64,000 bases of DNA from Microcoleus sp. FACHB-61 (GTDB taxonomy: Bacteria; Cyanobacteriota; Cyanobacteriia; Cyanobacteriales; Microcoleaceae). Positions 53,473 to 62,480 of the stretch are shown in pieces. The position numbers and the translations under genes were made by a program. The stretch spans positions 1 through 64,000 of the forward strand of contig JACJNY010000013.1 in assembly GCA_014695295.1 (NCBI GenBank), read 5' to 3'. The notes below the pieces were generated by a model. It saw only the letters and a list, made by a program, of their open reading frames with translations, ran no database searches and had not been told where the DNA came from. The stretch's first letter is position 1. Every line of letters starts with the position of its first letter.

Positions 53473-53493
53473 TGTACATTATATAATAGTACA
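53473..53493. promoter_or_regulatory. Candidate operator with divergent -10 boxes
   Basis: TGTACATTATATAATAGTAC plus a final A gives TGTAC (53473-53477) and GTACA (53489-53493) flanking the perfect palindrome ATTATATAAT (53478-53487). That core contains TATAAT on both strands, so promoters toward the Rrf2-cysK operon and toward the four-cysteine gene overlap within a near-palindrome. Rrf2 binding is a hypothesis. Confidence 0.5.
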
Positions 53494-53555
53494 TAATTCC
53501 GGTAGACATACAGGTGTTAGTATATTTTTATTACAAAAACGGTTGGAGAAATCCC

Positions 53556-53789
53556 GTGAGCAACGTAAATGTAGGTTTAAGCTGTCGGCACTGTCGGTAT
53601 TACGAGCAGCACGGGCACAGGGGCGGAAACTGCCTGATGCTCGGCGTGGCGGTACAGGGTGGGTGGAAAGCTTGTCCGTTTTTGGTTCTACCCTTTGCAC
53701 CGTCTTGGCAACACCCCGAAGCGGGTAGATCCCGAAAGTCTCAAATGTTGCAGGAAGCGAGTATTTTACAAGCAATACCCCCGCCTTAA
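53556..53789 (+). CDS. Small four-cysteine cyanobacterial protein
   Basis: Starting at GTG 53556 (GGAG 9-10 bases upstream), the 77-residue protein has Cys10, Cys13, Cys26 and Cys40 in the pattern C-R-H-C-R-Y-Y, G-G-N-C and G-G-W-K-A-C, then FAPSW. Similar small proteins occur in other cyanobacteria as far as I recall. The spacing could hold zinc or an iron-sulfur cluster, or serve thiol exchange. It is divergent from the Rrf2-cysK operon through a shared palindromic promoter, so a link to cysteine metabolism is likely. An upstream in-frame codon at 53514 lacks a ribosome binding site. Confidence 0.7.
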   Translation: MSNVNVGLSCRHCRYYEQHGHRGGNCLMLGVAVQGGWKACPFLVLPFAPSWQHPEAGRSRKSQMLQEASILQAIPPP

Positions 53790-53866
53790 AGTAACTGCTA
53801 AGTAGGTAGTCGGATATATGCTGTCTCATCGTTAAGTTTATTCATACTCACCTACTTAAGGGCAGT

Positions 53867-53956
53867 CAACAGGTGCGAGATATCGCATCTGTTGACACCC
53901 AGAAGAAAGAAATCAACATAAAGAAAAAAGCAAGTGCGGTCGTCGCACTTGCTTTT
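53867..53956. terminator. Two hairpins between convergent genes
   Basis: GTCAACAGGTGCGA/TCGCATCTGTTGAC (53867-53896, one G-T pair) precedes AAAAGCAAGTGCG/CGCACTTGCTTTT (53926-53938 / 53944-53956), a perfect 13-bp stem with a 5-base loop and a T tract on the plus strand. They lie between the four-cysteine gene and the 3' end of the Crp-type gene and probably terminate both. Confidence 0.8.
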
Positions 53957-54132
53957 GAACTTATTGACGAGTCGATGAGAAAATTTAATTAACGCAAATT
54001 CGATACAAATTATCTGTTGTCTAGAGAACTCGGAATTTGCTCGAATATCGCATAGTCAGCGAAGAATTTCTTTTGCACTGCATTCCTACCACCTAAATAG
54101 GCGACCGTAAACTATTAACAGTTAATAACCTT

Positions 54133-54717
54133 TTATATTTCGTAGTGCCACACCTCGGAAGGTTGCAGAATAATCCGGTGGAGCGGCAGACGATCGATCA
54201 AGCCTTGCTGCTCAAAATTACCGAGGGTGCGAGTGACAGTTACGCGACTTGTACCGAGGATGTCTGCAATGTCTTGATGCGTTAAAATCATATCGATCAG
54301 ATGTCCTTGGTCTACCTCAGAACCAAACCTCTTAGCCAGCCAAGTTAATAGTTGATAGAGCATAAAATCCACTCTTTTGTAGCCTCGAATTACCATAAAG
54401 TCTTCAGCCTGCTGAATGTGATTGAGCAAAATATCTCTATTTAGCCAGCGCTCGCCCGATAGTAAAATTGCCTCGACTTTAGTGAGGCATTCAATTTGAA
54501 AAGGATCGCATTTTGATATCGCTTTGCCGATCGTATCACCAGGCCCCCACAATCCCAAGGTGATAATTGTGCCATCTTCAAGCCACGTTACAGTTCGGAC
54601 TACTCCAGTTTCAATTCGCCACAGAGCATTGCTTCTGTTGGGCAAGTGCGAGCGGCGAGAAAATATATGTCGGCTCGTTTCATCAAAAGTTTTAGTGGAA
54701 AGAGAAGCAATAGTCAT
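54133..54717 (-). CDS. Crp/Fnr-family regulator, possibly of sulfur genes
   Basis: A 194-residue protein with a short cyclic-nucleotide-binding-like beta barrel (about 25-95), missing the usual cAMP contact motif, and a C-terminal Crp HTH (DIADILGTSRVTVTRTLGNF). It is close in size and HTH sequence to NtcA/CysR-type cyanobacterial regulators. Position next to cysE in the sulfur locus suggests a CysR-like role; known CysR regulates sulfate permease genes in Synechococcus. This is an inference from context only. It lies minus-strand, 87 bases upstream of the cysE stop. Confidence 0.88.
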   Translation of the reverse strand: MTIASLSTKTFDETSRHIFSRRSHLPNRSNALWRIETGVVRTVTWLEDGTIITLGLWGPGDTIGKAISKCDPFQIECLTKVEAILLSGERWLNRDILLNHIQQAEDFMVIRGYKRVDFMLYQLLTWLAKRFGSEVDQGHLIDMILTHQDIADILGTSRVTVTRTLGNFEQQGLIDRLPLHRIILQPSEVWHYEI

Positions 54718-54804
54718 AGCGAGTTACTGAAGGAACCAAAGTTAATCTGTACAATGGCAGCAGGATAGTGTTGCTGGCAAAAATCTATATAAATTCAAGC
54801 TTTA

Positions 54805-55596
54805 CTAGATTCCGGCACCGTCTAAAAAATCTGTAATAAATAAATCGGAATACAGGAATAATTGATGTTTTTCGGCTTCTGTTTGCTCGGATTCAGTTGC
54901 TTGTATCGGAGATAATTGAGATTTTAAAATACTAACCTGGTCTTCTAAATCCTTAATTCTATCGAACAAAGCTCGAATAGCTTGAGCTTCCAAATCTGGT
55001 ATGCCTTGAGAATTTTGAGAATCTTCCACCTGCTTTTTCCGAGAGATGATGCGGCCGGGAATTCCCACAACTGTGCAATCGCTAGGGACATCCCGCAGCA
55101 CTACCGAACCCGCACCAATCCGAACATTATTGCCAATTTGAATATTGCCTAAAACTTTAGCACCGGCTCCCACGACTACATTTTCTCCCAGCGTCGGATG
55201 CCGTTTTCCTATTTCTTTACCCGTGCCGCCAATGGTCGCTCCTTGATAAATTACAGCATAATCTCCAACGATCGCAGTTTCGCCAATTACCACCCCCATG
55301 CCGTGGTCGATAAACACGCCCCTACCAATTTTCGCTCCTGGGTGGATCTCAATACCTGTTAAAAAGCGACTCAGTTGGGAAATCAAGCGCGGTACAAACG
55401 GAAGGCCAGCGGAATAAAGCCAGTGTGCTGTGCGGTGCAAAAAAAGTGCTTGCAGTCCGGGATAGCAAAATAATACTTCCAGCCAGTTGCGCGCCGCAGG
55501 GTCACGTTCGTAAATAATTTGCAAGTCAGTGAACATATTTAGTCCCGCCGTGTTTGGGTTATACAGTATCGGCAGTGCCGACGGTTTAAGCTGCAT
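54805..55596 (-). CDS. cysE: Serine O-acetyltransferase
   Basis: CysE makes O-acetylserine, the substrate of CysK. The MFTDLQIIYERDPAARNWLE N-terminus is followed by a left-handed beta helix of hexapeptide repeats (HPGAKIGRGVFIDHGMGVVI, RHPTLGENVVVGAGAKVLGN), then RIISRKKQ and a polar tail. The first Met (55596) adds 20 residues with no homology, so the start at Met21 (55536) is more likely. The tail after the beta helix is longer than in E. coli CysE and the C-terminal peptide that binds CysK cannot be recognised by eye. Confidence 0.92.
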   Translation of the reverse strand: MQLKPSALPILYNPNTAGLNMFTDLQIIYERDPAARNWLEVLFCYPGLQALFLHRTAHWLYSAGLPFVPRLISQLSRFLTGIEIHPGAKIGRGVFIDHGMGVVIGETAIVGDYAVIYQGATIGGTGKEIGKRHPTLGENVVVGAGAKVLGNIQIGNNVRIGAGSVVLRDVPSDCTVVGIPGRIISRKKQVEDSQNSQGIPDLEAQAIRALFDRIKDLEDQVSILKSQLSPIQATESEQTEAEKHQLFLYSDLFITDFLDGAGI

Positions 55597-55693
55597 AAAG
55601 CAGTATTGATTGTGGCATTCTTACTTATAATACTATAACTCGACCGAATTACAGTAGTTAATGGGTGAAAAATTTTTCCTTCCCCAGCCCCTT

Positions 55694-57646
55694 CTAAGCT
55701 GCCTCTGATATTTTCCGCGAAACAAACGGTACTGCTTGTCTGACTTCTTGCCGCAGCGGAATCTCGATCGAGAATTCCGTCCCCAATCCCGGTGTCGAAT
55801 CGCAGCGCAGCGCACCCTTGTGCTTTTCTACGACAATTTTATAGCTGATGGACAGTCCCAATCCGGTCCCTTTTCCGACTGGTTTCGTCGTAAAGAAGGG
55901 GTCGAACAGCCGTTTTTTGACATTTTCTGCCATACCGGGGCCGTTGTCAGATATCCGCACAATTATTTTGTCAGGGATTGAATATTCTGTGGTTATGGCG
56001 ATCGCGATCGGATTGGCTTTTGCGGCTTTGGGCCCGCGATCGAGGTTGTAACTCTCCAGGGCGTCGATGGCATTAGCCAGAATATTCATAAACACCTGAT
56101 TTAATTGTCCGGCATAGCACTCTACTAAAGGTAAATTGCCGTAGTTTTTAACAATCTCGATCGGCGGGCGATCGGCTGTAGCTTTCAGGCGACTTTGGAG
56201 AATTAGCAGAGTGCTGTCAATGCCATCATGGATGTTGACAGGTTTCATTTCGCTTTCGTCTAAGCGAGAGAAATTCCGCAAAGATTGGACGATTTGAACA
56301 ATGCGATCGGCTCCTATTTTCATCGAGGACAGCAGTTGCGGCAAATCTTCCATGAGAAAGTCAAACTCAATATTTCGTAAATGCTGCGAAATTTCCAAGG
56401 GAGGGTATAAATAGTGTTTTTGGTAGAGTTCTACCAACTCCAACAAATCCGTAGTATATTCGCGGGCGTGGTGGATATTGCCGTAAATAAAACTAATAGG
56501 ATTGTTAACTTCGTGGGCGACACCAGCCACTAATAAACCCAAACTAGACATTTTTTCCTGCTGAATCAGTTGACTTTGAGTTTGCTGCAACTCTTGCAAC
56601 GTTTGCTCTAGCTGTTGAGATTTAGCCGTGCGTTCTGCTGCTATTTTTTCAATTCGGTCGGTATAATTCAACAAGCTTATTAGATAAAGTGTCGCCGCCC
56701 CACTTAAGATTGTCCCAAATATTAAAACAGTCAAAGAACGCCAAAATCTTAGAGGATTAATGTATTCTGGCGTTAGCCGTAGTTGCAGCAACCACCTGCG
56801 ATTTTCAATATTGATAATGCGGGTGCAACTGCTGCCGTCCGGGCAGTAAGCTCTTTCCCCAAGCTGGAGTTTATTTTTGATATTTTCGTCCGTAATTATC
56901 CTTTTTGTCTTCGCTTCGTAAAATGCCAGAAATCTTTCTGCTTCAGGAGCCATAGCATCTTGAAGATACACATTAACAAAGTTGAGTTGAGTTTTCTGTA
57001 AAGCCGACTTAACAATAGCATCAACGAGCAAAATTCCGAAAGCAAAACCTTTCAAACTTTCGGAATTTTTAGCAGGTAAATTTTGCGGCAAGGCTGCGGT
57101 ATCGCCAGGATAACTTTGACTAAAAATTGGCAGGAAGACGAAGACGCTGGGGTGATTTTGTGAGGGCAGTTTTTGGCGCTCGGTCGCAATAATTTCTTGT
57201 CTTCTTGTGGCGTTTTCTAACGCTAGCCGATTGCCAGTTAAATCTAAGCTTAAAGCTATTTCCTCTGTCATAAATTGCGGAGAGCCTGAAAAACGGGGCA
57301 GCCAAGCGATCGCCTTCAGGCTCGGATGGCGGTAGAGGGCAGAACCAACAAATGTCTTCATTTCTGGTTTTTTAACGCCGTCAAATACGCTGTAAAATGC
57401 TCCCGCAGCCCGAATTATTTCTAAATTGCCGCTAACATCTCTCTGAATGTCTGTAGCTATTTTGTCGAGTCGGTCTTGCAGTTCGGCTTGCATGGATTTG
57501 TATTCCCAATTGTACGCGACTGAAGAAGCGATCGCAGACAGTCCAAATCCTGCACAAAGTGTTAATCCTGCCTGGATGTAACGGCGATAACGAAGTAAAG
57601 TGCTAGTTGCTAAATTCAAGAATTTGTTAGCAGTCATATTCTTCAC
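55694..57646 (-). CDS. CHASE-domain sensor histidine kinase
   Basis: The 650-residue kinase has an N-terminal transmembrane helix (about 22-45), an extracellular CHASE domain (about 75-280) typified by GNLEIIRAAGAFYSVFDGVK and PSLKAIAWLPRF, a second transmembrane helix (about 315-335), a coiled-coil and a HisKA/HATPase_c module with MSSLGLLVAGVAHEVNNP. The kinase core is strikingly like that of the giant hybrid kinase at 29.3-34.7 kb. CHASE domains sense small extracellular ligands in many bacteria; which one here is unknown. Sits between cysE and cysA, but no sequence evidence ties it to sulfur. It begins with GTG or ATG (57637). Confidence 0.93.
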   Translation of the reverse strand: MKNMTANKFLNLATSTLLRYRRYIQAGLTLCAGFGLSAIASSVAYNWEYKSMQAELQDRLDKIATDIQRDVSGNLEIIRAAGAFYSVFDGVKKPEMKTFVGSALYRHPSLKAIAWLPRFSGSPQFMTEEIALSLDLTGNRLALENATRRQEIIATERQKLPSQNHPSVFVFLPIFSQSYPGDTAALPQNLPAKNSESLKGFAFGILLVDAIVKSALQKTQLNFVNVYLQDAMAPEAERFLAFYEAKTKRIITDENIKNKLQLGERAYCPDGSSCTRIINIENRRWLLQLRLTPEYINPLRFWRSLTVLIFGTILSGAATLYLISLLNYTDRIEKIAAERTAKSQQLEQTLQELQQTQSQLIQQEKMSSLGLLVAGVAHEVNNPISFIYGNIHHAREYTTDLLELVELYQKHYLYPPLEISQHLRNIEFDFLMEDLPQLLSSMKIGADRIVQIVQSLRNFSRLDESEMKPVNIHDGIDSTLLILQSRLKATADRPPIEIVKNYGNLPLVECYAGQLNQVFMNILANAIDALESYNLDRGPKAAKANPIAIAITTEYSIPDKIIVRISDNGPGMAENVKKRLFDPFFTTKPVGKGTGLGLSISYKIVVEKHKGALRCDSTPGLGTEFSIEIPLRQEVRQAVPFVSRKISEAA

Positions 57647-57700
57647 CTATCTTGTTCCTAGTTCTCCTTCCCAGGCTCTGCCTGAAATTTCTCGTTTTTC

Positions 57701-57792
57701 TCGTTCCCAGGCAGCGCCTGGGAACGAATTTCAGCAGGCTCTGCCTCCGATTGAGACCCACGAGACAGCATTACCAGGCACGAGCCTGGTAA
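57701..57792. repeat. Two perfect palindromes of the CCAGGC repeat family
   Basis: TCGTTCCCAGGC/GCCTGGGAACGA (57701-57727, 3-base loop) and TTACCAGGC/GCCTGGTAA (57771-57792, 4-base loop) lie upstream of the histidine kinase and downstream of cysA. A related GAGCCTGGTAACGAG occurs at about 9892-9906. This is a dispersed palindrome family. Confidence 0.85.
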
Positions 57793-57858
57793 CGATGTGG
57801 CAGCAGTGTTTTGTAGAAGCTCCCGGATAGTATTTTGAGTAAGATGCAGCCGCTGATT

Positions 57859-58890
57859 TTAAGCTGAATAAGCAGGAAAAGTCATCGCGTGTTTGGGCTT
57901 GACGTAAACTTGCTGATCTCGCGTTAACTGTAGAGAATCGAAGCGCTCGCGACTCACGTAAGCTGTTACTACCTGCTCGGATTCTAACACTAACTCGGTT
58001 TGTATTTCCCGCCCTAAATGAATGATGCGGCTGACTTTTGCTAATGAAAAACCCGACTCCGGCTTAGTTTTAATTTCCACGTCGTGGGGGCGCAAAAACA
58101 CTAATTCTGAATGAGCGGCGCCATTATGGCGAGGCGTTGGGGCGTGGCTGGCGAACAAACCCGCAGCATTCGACAGCACATTGACAGGCCCAATAAAACT
58201 CATCACAAAAGCTGACGCCGGTTTGTCGTAAATTTCAGCCGGAGTGCCAACTTGTTCGACTCTACCTTTGTTCATCACCACAATTTCATCGGCTACTTCC
58301 ATAGCTTCTTCTTGGTCGTGAGTCACAAAAACTGTGGTGATGTTAACTTCTTTGTGAAGGTTGTGCAGCCACGATCGCAATTCTTTGCGGACTTTAGCAT
58401 CTAATGCTCCAAAAGGTTCGTCTAGCAGCAGCACTTTTGGTTGAACTGCTAGAGCTCTGGCCAAAGCAACCCGCTGCCGCTGGCCGCCGGAAAGTTGCGA
58501 AGGATAGCGATCGCCCAAACCTGTCAACTGCACTAAATCCAAAAGTTCATCAACCCGCCTGCTAATAGAGCCTTTAGGAACTTTGCGAATTTCCATCGCA
58601 AAAGCAATATTTTTTTTAATAGTCATGTGTTTGAACAAAGCGTAGTGCTGAAACACAAAACCGATATGCCGTTCCTGCACCGACTGATGAGTAGCATCTT
58701 CGCCGATCAGGTAAATGTGACCGCTATCCGGCGGTTCTAGCCCCGCGATCATCCTCAGCAGAGTCGATTTCCCGGAACCGGAAGGCCCCAACAGGGCGAC
58801 TAAAGATCCCCTTTTAATTTGCAAATTCACGTTGTCAATTGCGTGGAAGGAGCCGAAGTGTTTGGATACGTTCTGAACTGTAATGCTCAT
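57859..58890 (-). CDS. cysA: Sulfate/thiosulfate ABC transporter ATP-binding protein
   Basis: The 343-residue protein has Walker [10 protein letters not shown], the signature [16 protein letters not shown] and Walker [12 protein letters not shown] in an N-terminal ABC domain (1-235), followed by a TOBE-like region (about 260-340) ending [20 protein letters not shown]. The family name is inferred from its sequence closeness to CysA-type ATPases and from its location in a cysteine locus. The membrane subunits CysT/CysW and binding protein are not in the window, which is unusual for a CysA gene. Confidence 0.88.
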   Translation of the reverse strand: MSITVQNVSKHFGSFHAIDNVNLQIKRGSLVALLGPSGSGKSTLLRMIAGLEPPDSGHIYLIGEDATHQSVQERHIGFVFQHYALFKHMTIKKNIAFAMEIRKVPKGSISRRVDELLDLVQLTGLGDRYPSQLSGGQRQRVALARALAVQPKVLLLDEPFGALDAKVRKELRSWLHNLHKEVNITTVFVTHDQEEAMEVADEIVVMNKGRVEQVGTPAEIYDKPASAFVMSFIGPVNVLSNAAGLFASHAPTPRHNGAAHSELVFLRPHDVEIKTKPESGFSLAKVSRIIHLGREIQTELVLESEQVVTAYVSRERFDSLQLTRDQQVYVKPKHAMTFPAYSA

Positions 58891-59460
58891 AAGTTTATTT
58901 ACCTATTTTAGGAGTTAAGGAAGGAAACTCCGCTTAGCTGACCGAGTTACAGTAGTATATCCTGAAAAAAATATTTTGCAACACCTGTAACTTTTTGTAT
59001 TGTATTTCTAGCCCTCCTGATGGGGACTGCGCTTCAAAGTTGAGGCTGGCGGGCCCGAAGAGTTAACCCGCAAGCGTTTCCAGATGTGGGATTATCGGTG
59101 GCGTGCGATCGTCCCAGAGTAAGCGATGCTGAAATTATGCAGAAACCCGGTTTGATGGACGAAAATACTGCATCAAAACCTTTAAAACCTTTAATCCCCG
59201 TAAAAAACCCGGTTTCTTTGCTGTCGCTGTATATTTTACGGCTGCCGACAATTCCCCGACTCCCGGCGATATTGAAGATTTCAGGTAGGAATTGCTCAAT
59301 CTGAGCTGCGATCGCACACAATTTAGATCCCCAAAAAACGAGCGGGAAGCCCCTGGCGCCCCTGGCTTCAGACATGGGCAGGAACGCGGCTGCGGCTTCA
59401 GTCGCCTTGAATTTCCAGAAATTTGAGTCATTTGTGTTGTAAAATCAACCCGATCACATT
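58891..59460. other. Intergenic stretch upstream of cysA and the second tnpB
   Basis: Two GAAACCCGG-type repeats (about 59143-59156 and 59205-59217) lie here. GAAGCC (59348-59353) and GGCTTC (59366-59371) form a short inverted repeat near the tnpB start and could be part of its left end. No gene is supported. Confidence 0.55.
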
Positions 59461-60675
59461 GTGAGATTTTCGCTTATCGTGGAACAAGTTCTGACGGTAG
59501 TTTGCAAGCTCCAACCGACACCTGAGCAAGCTTCTAAAATAGATGCTCTACTGAAGGCGTTTGCGGATGCTTGTAACTGGGCCAATCAAACGGTAAAAGC
59601 TGGAATAACCAGCAAAACCACGATTCAGAACTTGGTTTATCAACAGTTACGAAAACAGTTTGGATTAAGCGCCAATCAAGCGGTGAGAGTTTGTGCTCGT
59701 GTTGGTGCTAACCGCAAAACCGCAAAACTCAAGGGCAAGTCTGTCAAGACGTTTGCTGCTACCAGCGCCGACTACGACGCTCGAATCTTTGCTTTCAGAG
59801 AGAAGGATTGGAAAGTCAGCCTGACATTACTGGATGGACGCGAACATATTCAGTTGAACCCAGGTAACTACCAGAGAGGCAAGCTCAAGAGCAGAGTGCC
59901 GACTAGCGCTCAACTGTGCCAACACCGTGACGGGCAATACTACATCCACATTCAACTCAAAAATGAAGGGCCAGATCCTATCCCTTCCGAGCGAGTCATC
60001 GGAGTGGACTTTGGGCGACGGGATATTGCAGTAACTAGCATCGGGGATAAATGGGACGGCAAACAGATTCAAGACGTTAGAGATAAATTTGCCAAAGTTA
60101 GAACGTCGCTCCAAACAAAAGCCTCGAAAGGCACAAGGTCTACTCGCCGTAGGGCGAGACAGATTTTGCAACGGCTGTCGGGAAGGGAGAGACGCTATCA
60201 AACTTGGTTAAACCACAACATCAGTAAATTGATTGTTCTGTCTGCGCTTCAACACAATGCAATCATCGCGATTGAAGACTTGACAGCCATACGAGAGCGC
60301 ACCAATGAAATGCCTAGAAACAAGACGGAACGCAGGCGATCTAATAGTTGGGCATTCTTCCAACTGCGAATGTTTCTGAGCTACAAATCTGTGAAGTATG
60401 GCGTGGAAGTGGCAGCAGTTAACCCAGCCTACACCAGCCAGACTTGCCACAATTGCTTGCACATCCACCCCGTAAAAGGAAAGTCTTATCGAAGCGGTAA
60501 AGCTTTCAAGTGTGGTCATTGTGGTAATCATTGTGATGCCGATGAGAATGGTTCAAAAATGATTTCAATCGTAGGAGCGGTATTTGTAAACCCGCTCAGA
60601 GGTTCGGTGTTGTCTTGCGATATTGCAGACCACATTAGGGCTACTGAAAGCCCCCGGTTTCTAGCCGTGGGGTAG
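59461..60675 (+). CDS. tnpB: TnpB-family RNA-guided nuclease with intact motifs
   Basis: A 404-residue IS200/IS605-type TnpB. RuvC-like Asp183 in GVDFGRRDIA, Glu272 in IAIEDLTAIR and the final Asp in CDADENGSK are present, and the zinc ribbon has TCHNC (329-332) and CGHC (351-354). All canonical residues appear intact, so the protein could be active; RNA-guided cleavage is known for related TnpB proteins. No TnpA nearby. The stop lies in the right-end hairpin at 60645-60679. It occupies the gap between cysA and gltD. Confidence 0.92.
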   Translation: MRFSLIVEQVLTVVCKLQPTPEQASKIDALLKAFADACNWANQTVKAGITSKTTIQNLVYQQLRKQFGLSANQAVRVCARVGANRKTAKLKGKSVKTFAATSADYDARIFAFREKDWKVSLTLLDGREHIQLNPGNYQRGKLKSRVPTSAQLCQHRDGQYYIHIQLKNEGPDPIPSERVIGVDFGRRDIAVTSIGDKWDGKQIQDVRDKFAKVRTSLQTKASKGTRSTRRRARQILQRLSGRERRYQTWLNHNISKLIVLSALQHNAIIAIEDLTAIRERTNEMPRNKTERRRSNSWAFFQLRMFLSYKSVKYGVEVAAVNPAYTSQTCHNCLHIHPVKGKSYRSGKAFKCGHCGNHCDADENGSKMISIVGAVFVNPLRGSVLSCDIADHIRATESPRFLAVG

Positions 60676-60679
60676 TTTA
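60645..60679 (+). mobile_element. Right-end hairpin of the second TnpB element
   Basis: TGAAAGCCCCCGG, a short loop and CCGTGGGGTAGTTTAC form the imperfect hairpin typical of IS605-family right ends. It overlaps the tnpB stop codon and precedes gltD by about 78 bases; the same pattern appears without a transposase at 16653-16690. Confidence 0.75.
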
Positions 60680-60756
60680 CAATAGTTAATTCAGAAGCCC
60701 GCCAGCTTCAGCTTTGAGAAACTGACAGAATAGTAAATTCTAACCAGAACACCACT

Positions 60757-62241
60757 ATGGGAAAACCAACAGGCTTTATCGAATTCTTGCGCGAATTGCC
60801 CTCCGAACTCTCACCAGTCGAGAGAGTCCACAACTGGGACGAATTTCACCTGCCAATGGATGAGGACAAACTCCGCACCCAAGGGGCGCGCTGCATGGAC
60901 TGCGGCATTCCGTTTTGTCACACGGGCACAATTATCAGCGGCATGGCAAGCGGCTGCCCGATTAACAACCTCATCCCCGAATGGAACGACCTAGTATATC
61001 GCGGACTGTGGAAAGAAGCCCTAGACAGACTCCACAAAACTAACAACTTCCCGGAATTCACCGGCCGCGTCTGTCCCGCACCCTGCGAAGGCGCTTGCGT
61101 GCTCGGCATCAACAACCCGCCGGTCACGATTAAAAACATCGAAGCCGCAATTATCGACAAAGGCTGGGATGAAGGCTGGGTTACCGCCGAACCGCCAGCC
61201 AAACGCACCGGCAAAAAAATCGCCGTCATCGGTTCCGGGCCCGCAGGTTTGTCCGCCGCCGCGCAACTCAACAAAGCCGGTCATTTGGTAACTGTATACG
61301 AAAGAGCCGATCGACCAGGCGGCCTGCTAATGTATGGCATCCCCAACATGAAGCTAGACAAAGAACAAGTCGTAATGCGCCGCCTCAAAGTCCTCGAAGA
61401 CGAAGGCGTGACATTCGTCTGCAACACCGAAGTCGGCAAAGACTTGCCAGCGGAACAACTGCTAAAAGAATACGACTCAGTTGTGCTCTGTACCGGCGCC
61501 ACCAAACCCCGCGACTTAGGCATCCCCGGCCGGGAATTAAAAGGCATCCACTTCGCAATGGACTTCCTGACAGCCAACACCAAAGCAGTTTTAGACAAGA
61601 GTACCAACGATAACTTCATCTCCGCCGAAGGCAAAGATATCGTGATCATCGGCGGTGGCGACACCGGCACCGACTGCGTGGGCACCTCCATCCGCCACGG
61701 CTGCAAAAGCCTGGTACAGCTTGAAATCCTGCCCAAACCGCCTTCAGAACGCGCGGCCAACAATCCCTGGCCCGAATGGCCGAAAGTCTACCGCCTCGAC
61801 TACGGCCAAGAAGAAGCAGCAGCCAAATTCGGTGACGACCCCCGCGGCTATCTCACCACGGCGACAAAGTTCGAGGGCGACGAAAACGGCAATGTCAAAG
61901 CTGTGCACACCGTTGAGGTGGAGTGGGGGAAAAACGAGAAAGGGCAGTTCATTCCGAACCACATCCCGGGCACTGAAAAAGTGTTGCCCGCACAGCTTGT
62001 CTTGCTAGCGATGGGCTTCCTCGGCCCCGAACAGCCCTTGCTGGATGCGCTGGGATTGGAACGGGACGCCCGCAGCAACGTGAAAGCCGAGCACGAAAAA
62101 TATACAACCAGCATTCCGGGAGTTTTCGCGGCTGGTGACTGTCGCCGGGGACAAAGTTTGGTGGTTTGGGCGATTAATGAAGGGCGGGGCGTGGCCCGGG
62201 AGTGCGACCTTTATTTGATGGGGAGCACTGATTTGCCTTAG
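60757..62241 (+). CDS. gltD: Glutamate synthase small subunit (NAD(P)H-GOGAT)
   Basis: The 494-residue flavoprotein feeds electrons from NAD(P)H to the large glutamate synthase subunit. The N-terminal part contributes iron-sulfur cysteines ([24 protein letters not shown]); FAD and NAD binding motifs are [10 protein letters not shown] and [13 protein letters not shown]. Both Fe-S motifs look intact. Cyanobacteria also use ferredoxin-GOGAT; no gltB is in this window. Length is normal. The start ATG at 60757 lies 78 bases after the IS605-type right end, whose insertion may have displaced the native promoter. Confidence 0.97.
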   Translation: MGKPTGFIEFLRELPSELSPVERVHNWDEFHLPMDEDKLRTQGARCMDCGIPFCHTGTIISGMASGCPINNLIPEWNDLVYRGLWKEALDRLHKTNNFPEFTGRVCPAPCEGACVLGINNPPVTIKNIEAAIIDKGWDEGWVTAEPPAKRTGKKIAVIGSGPAGLSAAAQLNKAGHLVTVYERADRPGGLLMYGIPNMKLDKEQVVMRRLKVLEDEGVTFVCNTEVGKDLPAEQLLKEYDSVVLCTGATKPRDLGIPGRELKGIHFAMDFLTANTKAVLDKSTNDNFISAEGKDIVIIGGGDTGTDCVGTSIRHGCKSLVQLEILPKPPSERAANNPWPEWPKVYRLDYGQEEAAAKFGDDPRGYLTTATKFEGDENGNVKAVHTVEVEWGKNEKGQFIPNHIPGTEKVLPAQLVLLAMGFLGPEQPLLDALGLERDARSNVKAEHEKYTTSIPGVFAAGDCRRGQSLVVWAINEGRGVARECDLYLMGSTDLP

Positions 62242-62360
62242 TTGGTAGGATTTACAGTAGGGACACGGCGCCGTGCCCAAGGCGTGTCAACTTAAGCTTT
62301 TCGTCCGCTAGTCCTACCGCCTACCCGGCAGTCCGCCAGGGAATGAATTCCCTGTCTCAT

Positions 62361-62458
62361 AGCGAAAGTCCTCTGAAGAGGACTAATCAGTTTACAAGTC
62401 TTTTTCTCAGTCCTCTTAAGAGGACTTTCGCTTTGAGGCAGGGGTTTCAACCCCTGCC
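62361..62458. repeat. Nested palindromes between gltD and priA
   Basis: AGCGAAAGTCCTCT (62361-62374) pairs with AGAGGACTTTCGCT (62419-62432), each also self-paired: AGTCCTCT/AGAGGACT (62367-62384) and the perfect 18-bp palindrome AGTCCTCTTAAGAGGACT (62409-62426). GGCAGGGGTT/AACCCCTGCC (62437-62458) follows. The genes on both sides are convergent. Confidence 0.85.
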
Positions 62459-62480
62459 GGAGTGCGGGTTTAACGCCCTT

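Noticed and set aside
53473..53493. NtcA binding site in the Rrf2 promoter gap
   Set aside because: The spacing between GTA and TAC is 13 bases, not the 8 expected for NtcA.
61281..61763. 160-residue minus-strand ORF in gltD
   Set aside because: Antisense shadow in a GC-rich coding region; gltD motifs fully explain the sequence.
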